64,000 nucleotides of DNA from Amyelois transitella (GCF_032362555.1 NC_083516.1:10503001-10567000); one strand, 5' to 3'; positions 34,401-40,058 are shown, counted from the first letter of the stretch. Notes: generated from the sequence alone by a model not told the origin. Translations and numbers: made by a program.

Positions 34401-36994
34401 TTGCTTTAGATATTTTTAAGCCTGTTTTTTTGATTATTTCTTATATTACCGTTGGTAAAATAAATATTTTATGTGCAGCATTTTTGTAACTTTAATTCTT
34501 TGATCGCCTCCTACGACATCCACAGGAAGAGACGGCAAGTAATCATCACTGTAATGGCAGAAACTTATCAAAATTCAGTTATGTGAATAAAACATGAAAT
34601 ACCATCACAAATTAACTCACAAATAAAGTTAAATATTCACCCACTTGTTGGCAACGTGTATACTTAAAACATTTTTTTTTCCGTCACACGTCAAAGTAAC
34701 AAAAAAATTAATAAATTATCACTGAAAATTTGTCAACACACAAGTGCGGAAGAGACATAAATAATAATTATTTTTCGACTGTAAACGTAGAACTACTCAA
34801 CGGTAATTTTAATATTTAGAAGGTTTCAGAATTAGTTTATTGTCGAGGCTGAAATATAATGTATTGTGATGAAGGCTGTTCGTTTTGACCATGGAATTAA
34901 CTTAATCTAATTATAAGCTAAAGAGGATTTGTTGGTTATACAAAATTCAATAAGCCACAACACACTTCACGTCCTTATTCTTTACGGGGTAGATTGAGTC
35001 AGTTGTCACACAACATGAAAGGCCGAGTTCAGTTAGTGACGGAATTGAGTGAGATTCATATAAAGTGACAGGTTGTTAACCCGTCGCCTAGAAGAAGTTT
35101 ATAAGCCTATGCCTTAGTCGCCTTTTACGACGTCTATGGGTTAGAGAAGGAGTGGTTTTTTTTGGTACCACACTGCAATTTCTATTCATTATAAACATAT
35201 ATACCTACATACAATTACGTCTATATCCCATGCGGGGTAGACAGAGCCAACAGCCTTGAAAAGACTGATAGGCCACTTTAGTTATTTGGCTTAAAGATAG
35301 AATTGAGATTCAAATAGTGACCGGTTGCTTCATTATAAATGAATAGTTTAATATCTTCTTACACGTTTGACGGCCTCTGTGGCGCAGCGGTAGTACGCTT
35401 GTCTGTGACACCCGGGTTCGAATCCCGGTCAGGGCATTTATTTATTTATTTATTTATTTATTTATTGGAACAACAAACAGCTACATTATATACAGATAAA
35501 TAAGAATTTAAACATAAGAAGTGTTACTAATAATGTAGCCCACAACGTTATTCACAGAGTTACACTAGAAATCGGGGCTACTAACTACATTAAGACATTT
35601 TAAACTAAATAGGAAGTTACTTTAAAAACTTACTAATTAAATAACGAAATTTTGGCCTTAAAATAAATTAAATTATAGCTTTTTAAGAATTAGATTTTTA
35701 AATTTAGCAACATTACATGCAAGAATATCGATGTCCACAAATTCAACATTGTATGTTTCCATCATACGGCGAAGAGGGGCTCTCCGTCCACTGTTCGTGC
35801 GACACAAACTTGTTGCAAACAGGGGACGGGAACGAGTACGAGTCTCCCTCATCACAGCACTCCTGGGCACAGTGTAGTACAATCCATTCACAATATCAGT
35901 GCAGTCAAAAAGGTTGTTAACAATTCTGTGTAGAGCAGATACTTCAAGGTACTTACGTCTATTACTGAGTGAGAGTATATTATATTTTTTAAGTAGTATA
36001 GGATAAGGTAAGTACCGTTTGAAACACCTATAATGCATAGCGTTTAGGAATTTTTTCTGTACTCTTTCGATAGCATCATTATACTCGTTGTAATATGGGT
36101 TCCAAATGGGCACAGCATACTCAAGTTGAGAGCGAATGAGAGTTTTATACAGGTAGAGATATGTGGAGGTCCTTTTAAATTCAATGGAAGAGCGAAGAAC
36201 GAAGCCATACATTTTAAAAGCATTATTAACAATGTTCTGTATGTGAGTGTCCAAGCAAAGTTTTGAGTCCAAATTAATACCCAAGTCTCTTACGGCTGAC
36301 ACTTTAGTTAGGTTAGTGTTATTTAATTTATAATGAAAGTTTATTACATTTTTATTTTTAGTAAAAGTTATCGTGCTACATTTACTAATGATGAGAAAAT
36401 AACTTTTTCTGATTGGCCTGGGTCTTGGATGTTTATCTATATAAGTATTTATTATATTATAAAATATAGTATCGTTGAGTTGGTATTTCGTAACACAAGA
36501 CTCGAACTAACTTCGAGGCTAACTCAATCAGTGTAATTTGTCCCGTATACATACATACATACATATGGTCACGTCTATGTCCCTTGCGGGGTAGACAGAG
36601 CCATCAGTCTTGAAAAGACTGGATGACCACGTTCAGCTATTTGGCTTAATGATAGAATTGAGATTCAAATAGTGACAGGTTGCTAGCCCATCGCCTAAAA
36701 AAGAATCCCAAGTTTGTAAGCCTATCCCTTAGTCGCCTTTTACGACATCTATGGGAAAGAGATGGAGTGGTCCTATTATACACACACACGGCACTAGAAG
36801 AAGAAGTAATATATACATAGAAGTATATTTATTTATTATTTATTAACACAGGCCTCCTCATCTACGCGACCTACGGCGCTTGGCACAGCTCGGAGCGGCG
36901 TCGAACCCACGACGTTGTCCAGCTAGCCCAGCTCCACGCCGACAGCCACACCGCGCTGCTGGCGCACAACGGGCTCCAGCACACCCTGGGCTGA
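10532..36994 (+). CDS. Cationic amino acid transporter CAT-A (SLC7 family), 12-13 exons
   Basis: Exons joined by GT-AG and phase: 10532-10625 (tentative), 16445-16693, 17551-17679, 18419-18574, 20162-20266, 21098-21223, 21814-22060, 23140-23279, 23782-23884, 24987-25135, 27641-27807, 28760-28868, 36852-36994. The total is 638 codons plus stop, normal for a 14-helix CAT protein. It should be a plasma-membrane carrier for Arg/Lys-type amino acids, related to insect slimfast. TM1 carries the substrate-binding glycines ([15 protein letters not shown]), exon 3 the family block [16 protein letters not shown], exons 6-7 [17 protein letters not shown], and exon 12 the final helices ([20 protein letters not shown]). 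The last intron holds two antisense lipase genes. F1 repeats abut several splice sites, and one exon end has been amplified in the following intron. The paralogue CAT-B lies convergently at 42724-51854. Exons 2-13 are very secure; exon 1 is not. Confidence 0.88.
10826..11063 (-). mobile_element. F1 copy in CAT-A intron 1
   Basis: Near full length, diverged. Confidence 0.8.
11080..11331 (-). mobile_element. H1 Helitron
   Basis: ACTAGCTGTGACCGCGACTT to ATATTAGTATAG; nearly complete. Confidence 0.8.
11595..11788 (+). mobile_element. F1 copy, 5'-truncated
   Basis: Starts GGCGACTAAGG and ends in (TATG)n. Confidence 0.8.
11866..11995 (-). mobile_element. F2 retroelement
   Basis: CGCTTTCTGGAGGGGTAGGC and ATCTTTCCACTTACCATGAT; no CATA run. 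Confidence 0.6.
12130..12325 (-). mobile_element. F1 copy, diverged
   Basis: No CATA run; ends GATGCAGGGAAC. Confidence 0.65.
12405..12480 (+). mobile_element. F1 tail fragment
   Basis: GTCTACCCCGCAAGGGATAA survives. Confidence 0.6.
12709..12930 (+). mobile_element. F1 copy, left arm of a tail-to-tail pair
   Basis: Starts ATGTGGTTCCCGGCACC; its tail meets the tail of the next copy. Confidence 0.8.
12936..13192 (-). mobile_element. F1 copy, right arm of the tail-to-tail pair
   Basis: CATA run then a full body ending GGAACCACACGGCAC; with the preceding copy it forms a 480-bp inverted repeat. Confidence 0.85.
13193..13848. other. CAT-A intron 1, no feature recognised
   Basis: Mixed sequence; the short open frame near 13656 lacks coding character. 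Confidence 0.5.
13849..14094 (-). mobile_element. F1 copy
   Basis: Full span, ends AACACACAGCAC. Confidence 0.75.
14377..14609 (-). mobile_element. F1 copy
   Basis: CATA run absent; diverged at the other end (GGAGCCAGAGCAC). Confidence 0.7.
14759..15018 (+). mobile_element. F1 copy, full length
   Basis: Begins ACCGTGTGGTTCCCGGCACC and ends with three TATG repeats. Confidence 0.85.
15130..15320. repeat. Dispersed repeat with CTGCCGCTTCC
   Basis: GATACAAGGTTACACTTATTG, TACTGCCGCTTCCAAAGCG, then ACGCTGCAGCATTTTC. Related pieces lie at about 11800-11870, 38400-38490 and 57515-57600. Possibly a LINE 3' end. Confidence 0.5.
15837..16091 (+). mobile_element. F1 copy, full length
   Basis: Lies upstream of CAT-A exon 2, adjacent to the segment found inverted at 19505-19552. 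Confidence 0.85.
16157..16290 (-). mobile_element. F2 retroelement
   Basis: ACATACACGCCTTTTTCCCG to CTTCATCCACATTCAT. Confidence 0.65.
16445..16693 (+). CDS. CAT-A exon 2 (N-terminus and TM1-2)
   Basis: Acceptor TTTCAG, donor G|GTAAGT. Encodes a basic cytosolic stretch, then [20 protein letters not shown] and the first two helices. Strongly GC-rich against AT-rich introns. Confidence 0.93.
16753..16825 (-). mobile_element. F2 fragment
   Basis: TTACGCCTCTTTCCCGGAGG and ATCTTTCCACTTGCAATG. Confidence 0.65.
16850..16966 (-). mobile_element. F1 tail half
   Basis: Abuts a Helitron. Confidence 0.7.
16975..17234 (-). mobile_element. H1 Helitron in CAT-A intron 2
   Basis: ACTAGCTGTGCCCGCG at one end and TATAATATTAGTACAGA at the other. 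Confidence 0.8.
17265..17358 (-). mobile_element. F4 SINE fragment
   Basis: CTTCTTCCTCCTGGCTTTAG and GGCAGCCCTTGACCA. Confidence 0.5.
17376..17531 (+). mobile_element. F1 copy at the CAT-A exon 3 acceptor
   Basis: 5'-truncated, bounded by the 13-bp duplication TATGGATTGTCTC (17363-17375, 17532-17544). The second copy of the duplication lies just before the acceptor CAG. Confidence 0.9.
17551..17679 (+). CDS. CAT-A exon 3 (TM3-4)
   Basis: Acceptor CTCCTGCAG, donor G|GTAACT. Encodes [17 protein letters not shown] through [10 protein letters not shown]. An F1 element ends about 20 bp before it. Confidence 0.95.
   Translation, partial: VYAMRSSEPAYPKLARHTCTVTCVWVNSSPSSSVGTSYWSIL
17707..18030 (+). 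mobile_element. F1 copy rearranged into two hairpins
   Basis: 17847-17872 pairs with 17881-17906 (24 of 26 bases, 8-bp loop). 17918-17938 pairs with 17941-17961 (20 of 21, 2-bp loop). Both are built from F1 sequence. Confidence 0.8.
18419..18574 (+). CDS. CAT-A exon 4 (extracellular loop, TM5)
   Basis: Acceptor TATTTCAG; donor G|GTTCGT is weak. Encodes [17 protein letters not shown] through TVIMAFS. Its last 67 bp are repeated downstream in the tandem array. Unlike CAT-B, the loop has no N-glycosylation sequon. Confidence 0.9.
18508..19482 (+). repeat. Tandem array of CAT-A exon 4 end fused to F1 sequence
   Basis: Nine units start ATGGACTCCCCTCACCTGG at 18508, 18641, 18774, 18903, 18972, 19105, 19174, 19307 and 19376. 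Full units (129-133 bp) contain the last 67 bp of exon 4, its donor, a CATA run and the F1 tail up to AGAGCCC. Short units (69 bp) lack most of the exon piece. From 18903 on, short and full units alternate as a 202-bp higher-order repeat. Only the first unit is attached to a splice acceptor. The unit lengths are not multiples of three. Confidence 0.92.
19483..19529. repeat. Perfect hairpin at the end of the array
   Basis: 19-bp arms ATCGTTCAAATTAATATCA and its complement, with a 9-bp loop. Confidence 0.85.
19505..19552. repeat. Inverted copy of 16092-16139
   Basis: About 45 bp, including CGATTGACCTGTCGTGTATA, is the reverse complement of the segment next to the F1 copy at 15837-16091. Confidence 0.75.
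19556..19817 (-). mobile_element. F1 copy, full length, after the exon array
   Basis: Bases after it (GGTTCTGGTTCGTA) repeat those at the exon 4 boundary (TTCTGGTTCGTA), consistent with a target duplication of the original insertion. Confidence 0.85.
19919..20028. mobile_element. F1 tail fold-back fragment
   Basis: CATA run and tail on one strand switch at about 19997 to the same tail on the other strand. Confidence 0.7.
20162..20266 (+). CDS. CAT-A exon 5
   Basis: Acceptor TTTCACAG, donor G|GTAAAT. Encodes [20 protein letters not shown] and a hydrophobic helix. Phase matches exon 4 and exon 6. Confidence 0.93.
20283..20481 (-). mobile_element. H3 Helitron-like element
   Basis: CTAGAGGCCGCCCGCGACTT to CTTTATAATAGTAGTAGGA, directly after CAT-A exon 5. 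Confidence 0.7.
20866..21014 (-). mobile_element. F2 retroelement
   Basis: AAATCACGCCTCTTTCCCGG to CATGCAAACTCGGCGGG, close to full length. Confidence 0.75.
21098..21223 (+). CDS. CAT-A exon 6
   Basis: Acceptor CTCATTCAG, donor G|GTGAGG. Encodes [15 protein letters not shown] and the [20 protein letters not shown] segment, homologous to the first half of CAT-B exon 4. Confidence 0.94.
21493..21750 (-). mobile_element. F1 copy
   Basis: Full span, CATA run lost. Confidence 0.75.
21814..22060 (+). CDS. CAT-A exon 7
   Basis: Acceptor CCCCCCAG, donor AG|GTGATT. Encodes [19 protein letters not shown] and two helices, including [23 protein letters not shown] has an intron within the PYY(M/L)Q-D stretch that is absent here. 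An F1 element begins within a few bases of the donor. Confidence 0.94.
22063..22315 (-). mobile_element. F1 copy at the CAT-A exon 7 donor
   Basis: Starts about 3 bp past the donor. Contains a fold-back of GAGCCGACAGTCTT around its middle. Confidence 0.85.
22346..22562 (+). mobile_element. H2 Helitron-like element, 3'-truncated
   Basis: TTATATATAAAATTCTGGTG through AACAGCGTTTGCCGGG; terminal CTAG absent. Confidence 0.7.
22690..23070. repeat. Degenerate 10-bp minisatellite (TGCGAC)
   Basis: Around 14 TGCGAC or TGCGAT motifs; near 23028-23060 they are spaced exactly 10 bp (ATGCGACAAA, ATGCGACCTC, ATGCGACTAA). Ends about 70 bp before CAT-A exon 8. Confidence 0.7.
23140..23279 (+). CDS. CAT-A exon 8
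   Basis: Acceptor TTTTCCAG, donor G|GTAAAA. Encodes [20 protein letters not shown], the conserved cytosolic loop, and [10 protein letters not shown]. Confidence 0.94.
23311..23516 (+). mobile_element. F1 copy, 3'-truncated
   Basis: Stops at TTTTCAAGACT and continues into an F4 fragment. Confidence 0.8.
23519..23592 (+). mobile_element. F4 SINE fragment
   Basis: CGTGAGGAAACCTGCACATT and ACTGGATGTGTAACCA. Confidence 0.5.
23593..23664 (+). mobile_element. F3 SINE tail fragment
   Basis: ACACAAGTATCGAACTTACTT to TATTTATTTAT. Confidence 0.55.
23782..23884 (+). CDS. CAT-A exon 9
   Basis: Acceptor TTTTACAG, donor AG|GTGAGA. Encodes [20 protein letters not shown] through ASCVLLLR. Same boundaries and length as CAT-B exon 6. 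Confidence 0.94.
23909..23974 (-). mobile_element. F1 tail fragment
   Basis: 25 bp after the CAT-A exon 9 donor. Confidence 0.7.
24019..24276. mobile_element. F1 copy, strand-switched
   Basis: Begins as a minus-strand tail and changes near 24085 to a plus-strand copy that ends normally. Confidence 0.75.
24404..24608 (-). mobile_element. H2 Helitron-like element
   Basis: ACTAGCTGTCCCGACAAACG to GAATTTTATATATAAGAA. Confidence 0.75.
24654..24918 (-). mobile_element. F1 copy, full length
   Basis: Five CATA repeats at one end, GGGAACCACACGGCAC at the other. Confidence 0.85.
24987..25135 (+). CDS. CAT-A exon 10
   Basis: Acceptor GTTTCAG, donor T|GTAAGT. Encodes a variable cytosolic loop ([16 protein letters not shown]...) and the start of the next helix. 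Confidence 0.92.
25162..25329 (+). mobile_element. H1 Helitron 5' part in a tandem duplication
   Basis: The first 160 bp of a Helitron plus the intron sequence before it are repeated at a 190-bp offset (25141 and 25331). Confidence 0.7.
25715..25792 (-). mobile_element. tRNA-like SINE fragment inside the hAT-like element
   Basis: On this strand GATGGTCCAGTGGTTAGC resembles an A box and GGTCCAAGATC a degenerate B box. Confidence 0.5.
25805..25977 (-). mobile_element. F1 fragment in the hAT-like element
   Basis: Ends at CTTAGTCGCCTTTCA. Confidence 0.75.
26935..27172 (-). mobile_element. H2 Helitron-like element
   Basis: ACTAGCTGTCTCGGCAAACG to ACACGAGAATTTTTCTATAA. Confidence 0.75.
27228..27318 (+). 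mobile_element. F1 fragment (part 1 of a composite)
   Basis: CCCATGGATGTCGTAAAATG to GGGCTAGCTACCTGT. Confidence 0.7.
27319..27499 (-). mobile_element. F1 fragment (part 2 of the composite)
   Basis: CATA run to GTAAGCATATCCC. Confidence 0.75.
27500..27627 (+). mobile_element. F1 fragment (part 3 of the composite)
   Basis: Continues part 1 (GCAACCTGTCACTATTT) to the normal tail, so part 2 was inserted into, or copied within, a single plus-strand copy. Confidence 0.75.
27641..27807 (+). CDS. CAT-A exon 11
   Basis: Acceptor TATTTCCAG, donor TCT|GTAAGC, ending in phase 0. Encodes helices ending [17 protein letters not shown], aligned with [13 protein letters not shown] in CAT-B. An F1 copy ends about 13 bp before the acceptor. 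Confidence 0.93.
27918..28167 (-). mobile_element. F3 tRNA-derived SINE
   Basis: A box TGGCGCAGCGG and B box region GGGTTCGAATAC are visible on this strand, followed by a tail rich in GAGTTAGTATCTCG. Confidence 0.85.
28279..28405 (-). mobile_element. F2 retroelement
   Basis: CATA run, AAATCACGCCTCTTTCCCGG, ending ACTCTCTTTATGCAAGC. Confidence 0.75.
28541..28601 (+). mobile_element. F1 head fragment
   Basis: GTGCCGTGTGGTTCCAGG only. Confidence 0.65.
28760..28868 (+). CDS. CAT-A exon 12
   Basis: Acceptor TGCACAG, donor G|GTGAGT. Encodes [20 protein letters not shown] and [10 protein letters not shown]. The following intron is 7983 bp and contains the nested lipases. Confidence 0.95.
28919..29000 (+). 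mobile_element. F1 tail fragment
   Basis: About 50 bp after the CAT-A exon 12 donor. Confidence 0.75.
29007..29252 (+). mobile_element. F1 copy, diverged
   Basis: Starts GTGCCGTGTGGTTCTCAG. Confidence 0.75.
29383..29628. mobile_element. Other Helitron-like repeat
   Basis: AGCAATTCTTGTATATATA, CTCGGAAACGGCTCCAACG and the inverted motif AAAGCTCGGT repeated near the right end. Lies just beyond the 3' end of a nested lipase. Confidence 0.45.
29764..30927 (-). CDS. Secreted acid lipase nested in the CAT-A last intron
   Basis: Intronless 387-aa lipase on the strand opposite its host gene. The frame is open further 5' with an ATG at 30972, but the ATG at 30927 starts directly with the signal peptide ([17 protein letters not shown]) and is preferred. 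The family entry block is near residue 47 ([16 protein letters not shown]) and the oxyanion-hole HG is at 71-72. GHSEG gives Ser159, Asp332 is in KND and His363 in FNH. The cysteine pair is at 235 and 245. A TATA-like stretch lies about 80 bp upstream (31001-31010). The closest relative in the window is the neighbour at 32956-34131, sharing the N-terminal VPEDGRLxFxGLALKY block and orientation, so the pair arose by local duplication. Predicted extracellular ester or lipid hydrolase. Confidence 0.93.
   Translation of the reverse strand: MNKIIILILTISATIQAQFKKVPEDGRLDFKGLALKYVGAVEEYEVTTEDGYILTLFRVPGNSSKPLLIMHGLMGSSNEYVMRGNDSWVVALHNAGFDIWLGNYRGNRYSRRHVTMNPDSDKSFWKFGPHQHGCSDLATFIDFILNKTGETELSLMGHSEGTLITYILGSERPEYNGKIRIFIALAPVCHVHYVTKRLPTVIQFGYALRDLVKRYKIEELGEYNGARATLLRNFCGQTAVGLEACRWFLFVANGFDSEGLEPEFISTLFWNYPAGTSRRNLEHMLQMLVSKRFANYDYGPVKNMEMYNSKVPPEYELKRVTMRVFILASKNDRLSVLEDTRKQARELPNVVEYMLINNDLFNHIDFVWSWRAKEIQPKVIEVLRKYN
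31142..31190 (-). mobile_element. Helitron-like terminal fragment
   Basis: CTAGCTACCCGCCCCGGCTT only. Confidence 0.4.
31257..31524 (-). mobile_element. F1 copy, full length, between the nested lipases
   Basis: Ends ACCGGGAACCACACGGC. Confidence 0.85.
31525..32473. other. Between nested lipases, no gene seen
   Basis: AT-rich with A and T homopolymers. Confidence 0.5.
32474..32725 (+). mobile_element. F1 copy between the nested lipases
   Basis: Starts AATTGTGTGGTTCCCGGC; single-unit tail. Confidence 0.8.
32956..34131 (-). CDS. Secreted acid lipase with GYSEG elbow, nested in the CAT-A last intron
   Basis: Intronless 391-aa lipase. Signal peptide residues 1-18, family entry block near residue 48 ([16 protein letters not shown]), oxyanion-hole HG at 73-74. 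The nucleophile elbow is GYSEG, with Tyr160 replacing the usual His before Ser161. Asp334 is in RND and His365 in FNH, so the triad is complete. The cysteine pair is at 237 and 247. A polyadenylation-type TTTATT (AATAAA on this strand) is about 105 bp beyond the stop. It is tandem with 29764-30927 and lies wholly inside the CAT-A intron, antisense to it. The substitution beside the serine may change the active-site environment; loss of activity cannot be inferred. Confidence 0.93.
   Translation of the reverse strand: MLLTILAVILYSAPVALSLDNKEVPEDGRLNFTGLALKYAGAVQEYDVTTEDGYVLKIYRIPGDNTKPLLLMHGILATSDDFIISGNDSLAVSLKNEGYDIWFGNYRGNRYSRRHMTLDPDANSTFWYFGPHEHGYHDLATSIDFVLNRTGVKQLSLIGYSEGTMIAYILAAERPEYNDKIKVFIAMAPICHVDKMIERHPVLVEIGFIFIKLFKHFKVEEIAGFDSITGAMTRSFCGHNAIGIKVCRQILFLVSGNDPEGLIPEFMSTLFWHYPVGTSRTNLEHFLQIMASKRFAKFDYGPVENLRRYKSKLPPEYDLSKVTMSKYLIAARNDRLSALGDSGRQAKELPNVMEYTFVDSDSFNHIDFLWSRQSRQYVHPKVLKILKEYNS
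34132..34966. other. Upstream of the nested lipase at 34131
   Basis: Should contain that gene's promoter; no clear TATA box found near the start. Confidence 0.4.
34967..35177 (-). mobile_element. F1 copy, diverged
   Basis: CGTCCTTATTCTTTACGGGG onward. Confidence 0.65.
35201..35332 (-). mobile_element. F1 tail half
   Basis: Ends GTGACCGGTTGCTTC. Confidence 0.75.
35369..35437 (+). mobile_element. F3 SINE, tRNA-like head (left half)
   Basis: A box TGGCGCAGCGG and B box GGTTCGAATCC. The body is cut by the LINE at 35438-36387; the head has lost a CGGAGGT-type segment. Confidence 0.85.
35438..36387 (-). mobile_element. 5'-truncated non-LTR retrotransposon (jockey/CR1-like)
   Basis: An open frame at 36302-35673 encodes 209 aa resembling the C-terminal part of a LINE reverse transcriptase ORF ([40 protein letters not shown]). 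The catalytic YADD region is missing. The 3' end is an (AAAT)n tail on this strand. The element interrupts an F3 SINE, whose halves lie on either side. Confidence 0.85.
36388..36546 (+). mobile_element. F3 SINE, tail (right half)
   Basis: Resumes ATGATGAGAAAATAAC and runs to AATTTGTCCCGTATA. Confidence 0.8.
36547..36795 (-). mobile_element. F1 copy directly after the F3 SINE tail
   Basis: CATA run begins at the end of the F3 element. Confidence 0.8.
36852..36994 (+). CDS. CAT-A exon 13 and stop codon
   Basis: Acceptor TTAACACAG. Encodes [17 protein letters not shown] and a cytosolic tail ending HTLG, stop TGA at 36992. A possible AATAAA lies at 37303. The stop region belongs to an old tandem duplication with 37118 onward. 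Confidence 0.93.
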
Positions 36995-37210
36995 CAGGAG
37001 CTGACCAGCCCCAGGGGTACTATCGTCAGTTTCATATCCAGCATCTAGGTTTAGATAATAGTGAGTGATTGCAGAATAGGTTGTACAAGAACCTCCTTGT
37101 TTTAACATGGGTTGCAGCCCTGGGCTGATGTGATTTGGTGACCCCCAGGTGGAATCGAGGGTCAGTTTTACTTCCAGCATTTAGGTTAAGTTAATGATTG
37201 CAGTATGTAT
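36984..37210. repeat. Old tandem duplication at the CAT-A stop codon
   Basis: CCCTGGGCTGA occurs at 36984 and 37118, each followed by related sequence (CCAGCATCTAGGTT and CCAGCATTTAGGTT), offset 134 bp. Confidence 0.65.
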
Positions 37211-37311
37211 TGCATGACATTGGATTATAATTAACTTATCTGTCCAGTTATGAGCATCGCATATCTTTGTTACCAGAAGTACAACCACATACCATGAATC
37301 AGAATAAAAAA

Positions 37312-37557
37312 AACATACGTCTATATCCCTTGCGGGGTAGACAGAGCCAACAGCCTTGAAAAGACTGAACTGACGTTCAGCTATTTGGCTTAATGCTAGA
37401 ATTGAGATTAGTTTTAAATAGTGACAGGTTGCTAGCCCATCGCCTAAAAAGAATCCCAATTTTGTAAACCTATCCCTTAGTAGCCTTTTACGACATCCGT
37501 GGGAAAGAGATGGAGTGGTCCTATTCTTTTTTTTGTGTATTGGTGCCGTACACGGCA
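37312..37557 (-). mobile_element. F1 copy downstream of CAT-A
   Basis: CATA run reduced to CATA; ends GTGCCGTACACGGC. Confidence 0.8.
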
Positions 37558-37730
37558 TCAGAAAAAAAACCTGTCAAAATGTCAAAACGATGATATCAAA
37601 TTAAAGGCAAATTTCATGTTATGAAGTATTGATTTCTCTCTGGGACAAATGTATGTACCTATGTCAGTGTTCATAATTGTATGTTTGTAATTTTGCTCTG
37701 AAAAAATTTCCTCACCGAATCCATCTCAAC

Positions 37731-37949
37731 TAATATTATAAAATGCGAACGTAAGTTTGTTTGTTTGTTGTTCCTTTTACGCGTTATCTAATGAACCAAT
37801 CTTCTTGAAATTTTGAACTAAAAGTCTGAAGATGACATAGGGTACTCTTTATCATGGCAAAAAGTTCCCGTGGAATTTGCGAAAAACCCCGTATTCTTTT
37901 GTAAATGGCGCTTAATTCGCTCGGGCGAAGCTGCGGGTAATAGCTAGTT
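37731..37949 (+). mobile_element. Helitron-like element, variant
   Basis: CTAATATTATAAAATGCGAA to GCGGGTAATAGCTAGTTA. Confidence 0.6.
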
Positions 37950-38379
37950 ATACATATAATAAGTGTGAATGTAATTCGGTTGGCACATCTATAAACAGCA
38001 TTAAGTGAGATTAAAGTTACAGCTTAATCATTTAAGTGTGTATGTGTATTTCTGATTTTTATTATTTATTTAGTGTAGACATAGCGTTAGCGTAGAAATG
38101 TAATTTTTTTTTATAACGTGATGAAATATAATTATTGTGATCGATCAGTTATTAAAATTATTCACGTAATTTAATTTTAATAATGTACTTAAGAATCTCC
38201 GTACAAGTTCCTTTATATAGTATTGTACCAAACCTATCTTCACTTTATTTTTTTAAGTATAAAGTAAATAAAAAAGTATTCCTTTAATGATAAAAAATAA
38301 AACACGAAGAATGTGGATGATGCAAAAAAATTATGGCGAGGTGGTATTAAGATTGATAGATATATTTGAGTTTGACAGC

Positions 38380-38490
38380 TGTCATTCTAAACACCCGCTT
38401 CTTTGCTGCCGCTTCCAATGTAGAAGAAGCGGTAACAAAGTGCACTGCAGCATTTACTTAAACAACGTCAACTTCACAATTATACAAAAT
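38380..38490. repeat. Dispersed repeat with CTGCCGCTTCC
   Basis: TGCCGCTTCCAATGTAGAAG and CACTGCAGCATTTAC. Confidence 0.5.
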
Positions 38491-38565
38491 TAGAATTAGA
38501 AATGTGGACCAGAGAAAACATTGTTATGATGTATGGATTTTATTGAAATTTAAGACATTTGAGAC

Positions 38566-38672
38566 ATAAATATAATCATGCCTATATCCCTTGCGGAGTA
38601 GACAAAACCAACAGTCTTGAAAAGACTGAAAGACAAATTCAGCTGCATGGCTTAATGATTGAATTGAGATGA
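38566..38672 (-). mobile_element. F1 tail half
   Basis: CATGCCTATATCCCTTGCGG. Confidence 0.7.
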
Positions 38673-39477
38673 GTTTGACAGTTGTCAATAAAAGGTACAA
38701 GTCTTTTGTTGATTTAAAAAACATTGTGAAATCGTATTACCTTAAATGACATCAATTTATTGTGAACTATTTGTTTTTTTTTTTATATTAAGCACTGCCT
38801 CAAGCAACCAAGTAAATAATTTTAGGTTAAAACCGTAAAAGAAAAAATATATGTTAAAAAATATATTTTGCACTTCTATTTATTTGTATGTCTTCAGTAT
38901 TAATCGCGCGAGGCTGTGAAGCAGTGTAAAATTAACTTCGCTGAAAATTTAAATATTTATTTATTTTTGGTTGATATTATGTTTGATCTGTTTTGTAATA
39001 GTATGTGAATATATATATTATATATATGTAATCTGACTTGGTGAATGAAAAATTATTATCATACAGATTTTTACAAAAAAAAAATTGTAACATTAAAATT
39101 CGGACTTAATTGTAATTTTTTTGTTTATTTTTATATATTTTAAATAAGATCATAACAATGTAAAAAAAATAAATGTACCACTATGCTATGCTTTTAAATA
39201 TTTTTGATTGCAATTTTATCTTTATAGTATTTTAAATATTAGAATAATTCATAATTTAATAAGGATTTATTATGATGCAAGTAGGATTATAGTTATCAGA
39301 ATATTATCGGACCAATATTGATTTTGGCTGTATGTAATTGTTAGTTAGGCATATTTATACTCGTAGTAAAAAAATGGCTAAGCCATGGCTATGTGTATTG
39401 TAGTTGAAATAAATATATGTATATCGCTTAAAAAAAAGTTGTTTTTTATTTTTCAACACCTTATCACTGATATGGAT

Positions 39478-39560
39478 GGCATACATACATATGCTCACGT
39501 CTTTATCCCTTACGGGGTAAACAGAGCCAACAGTCTCGCAAACACTGAAAGGCCATTTGG
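39478..39560 (-). mobile_element. F1 tail fragment
   Basis: Ends CTGAAAGGCCATTT. Confidence 0.7.
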
Positions 39561-39679
39561 AAAGAGAGGTTCTCCAGGGTTTGTAGGAAGTAGAGTAATG
39601 CGCCGCTTCAGAAGGTAAGAATGGAAGTTTTTTTTTTTTGATGATAGCAGACATATTTATACAAGTTATTTCCATATAA

Positions 39680-39886
39680 ATGCATACATACATATAATCA
39701 CGTCTATATCCCTTGCGGGGTAGACAGAGTCAACAGTCAAAGACTGATAGGTTGCTAGCACATCGCTTAAAAAAGAATCTCAAGTTTGTAAGCCTATCCC
39801 ATAGTCGCCTTTTACGACATCCATGGGAAAGAGATGGAGTGGTACTATTCTTTTTTTCGTATTGGTGCCGGGAACCACACGGCACT
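39680..39886 (-). mobile_element. F1 copy with a 50-bp internal deletion
   Basis: AAAGACTGATAGG joins directly to TTGCTAGCAC. Confidence 0.8.
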
Positions 39887-39975
39887 ATCCATATAAATGA
39901 TTGGGACGAATAGGATATATGGAATTATAACCAGCAGAAAAGAAATATACAGAAATTATTTGTGTTACATATTGT

Positions 39976-40058
39976 AACATCGTGGCAAGTGGAAAGAGGT
40001 AGTCTCTGCCTACCCCTCCGGGAAGAGGCGTGATTTTATGTATGTATGTATGTATTGT
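39976..40058 (+). mobile_element. F2 fragment
   Basis: ATCGTGGCAAGTGGAAAGAG to GATTTTATGTATGTATGTAT. Confidence 0.75.

Noticed and set aside
35371..35437. tRNA gene
   Set aside because: The A and B boxes are good, but the same head recurs with a common downstream tail at 27918, 44187, 50030, 56124 and 58379, so it is a SINE.
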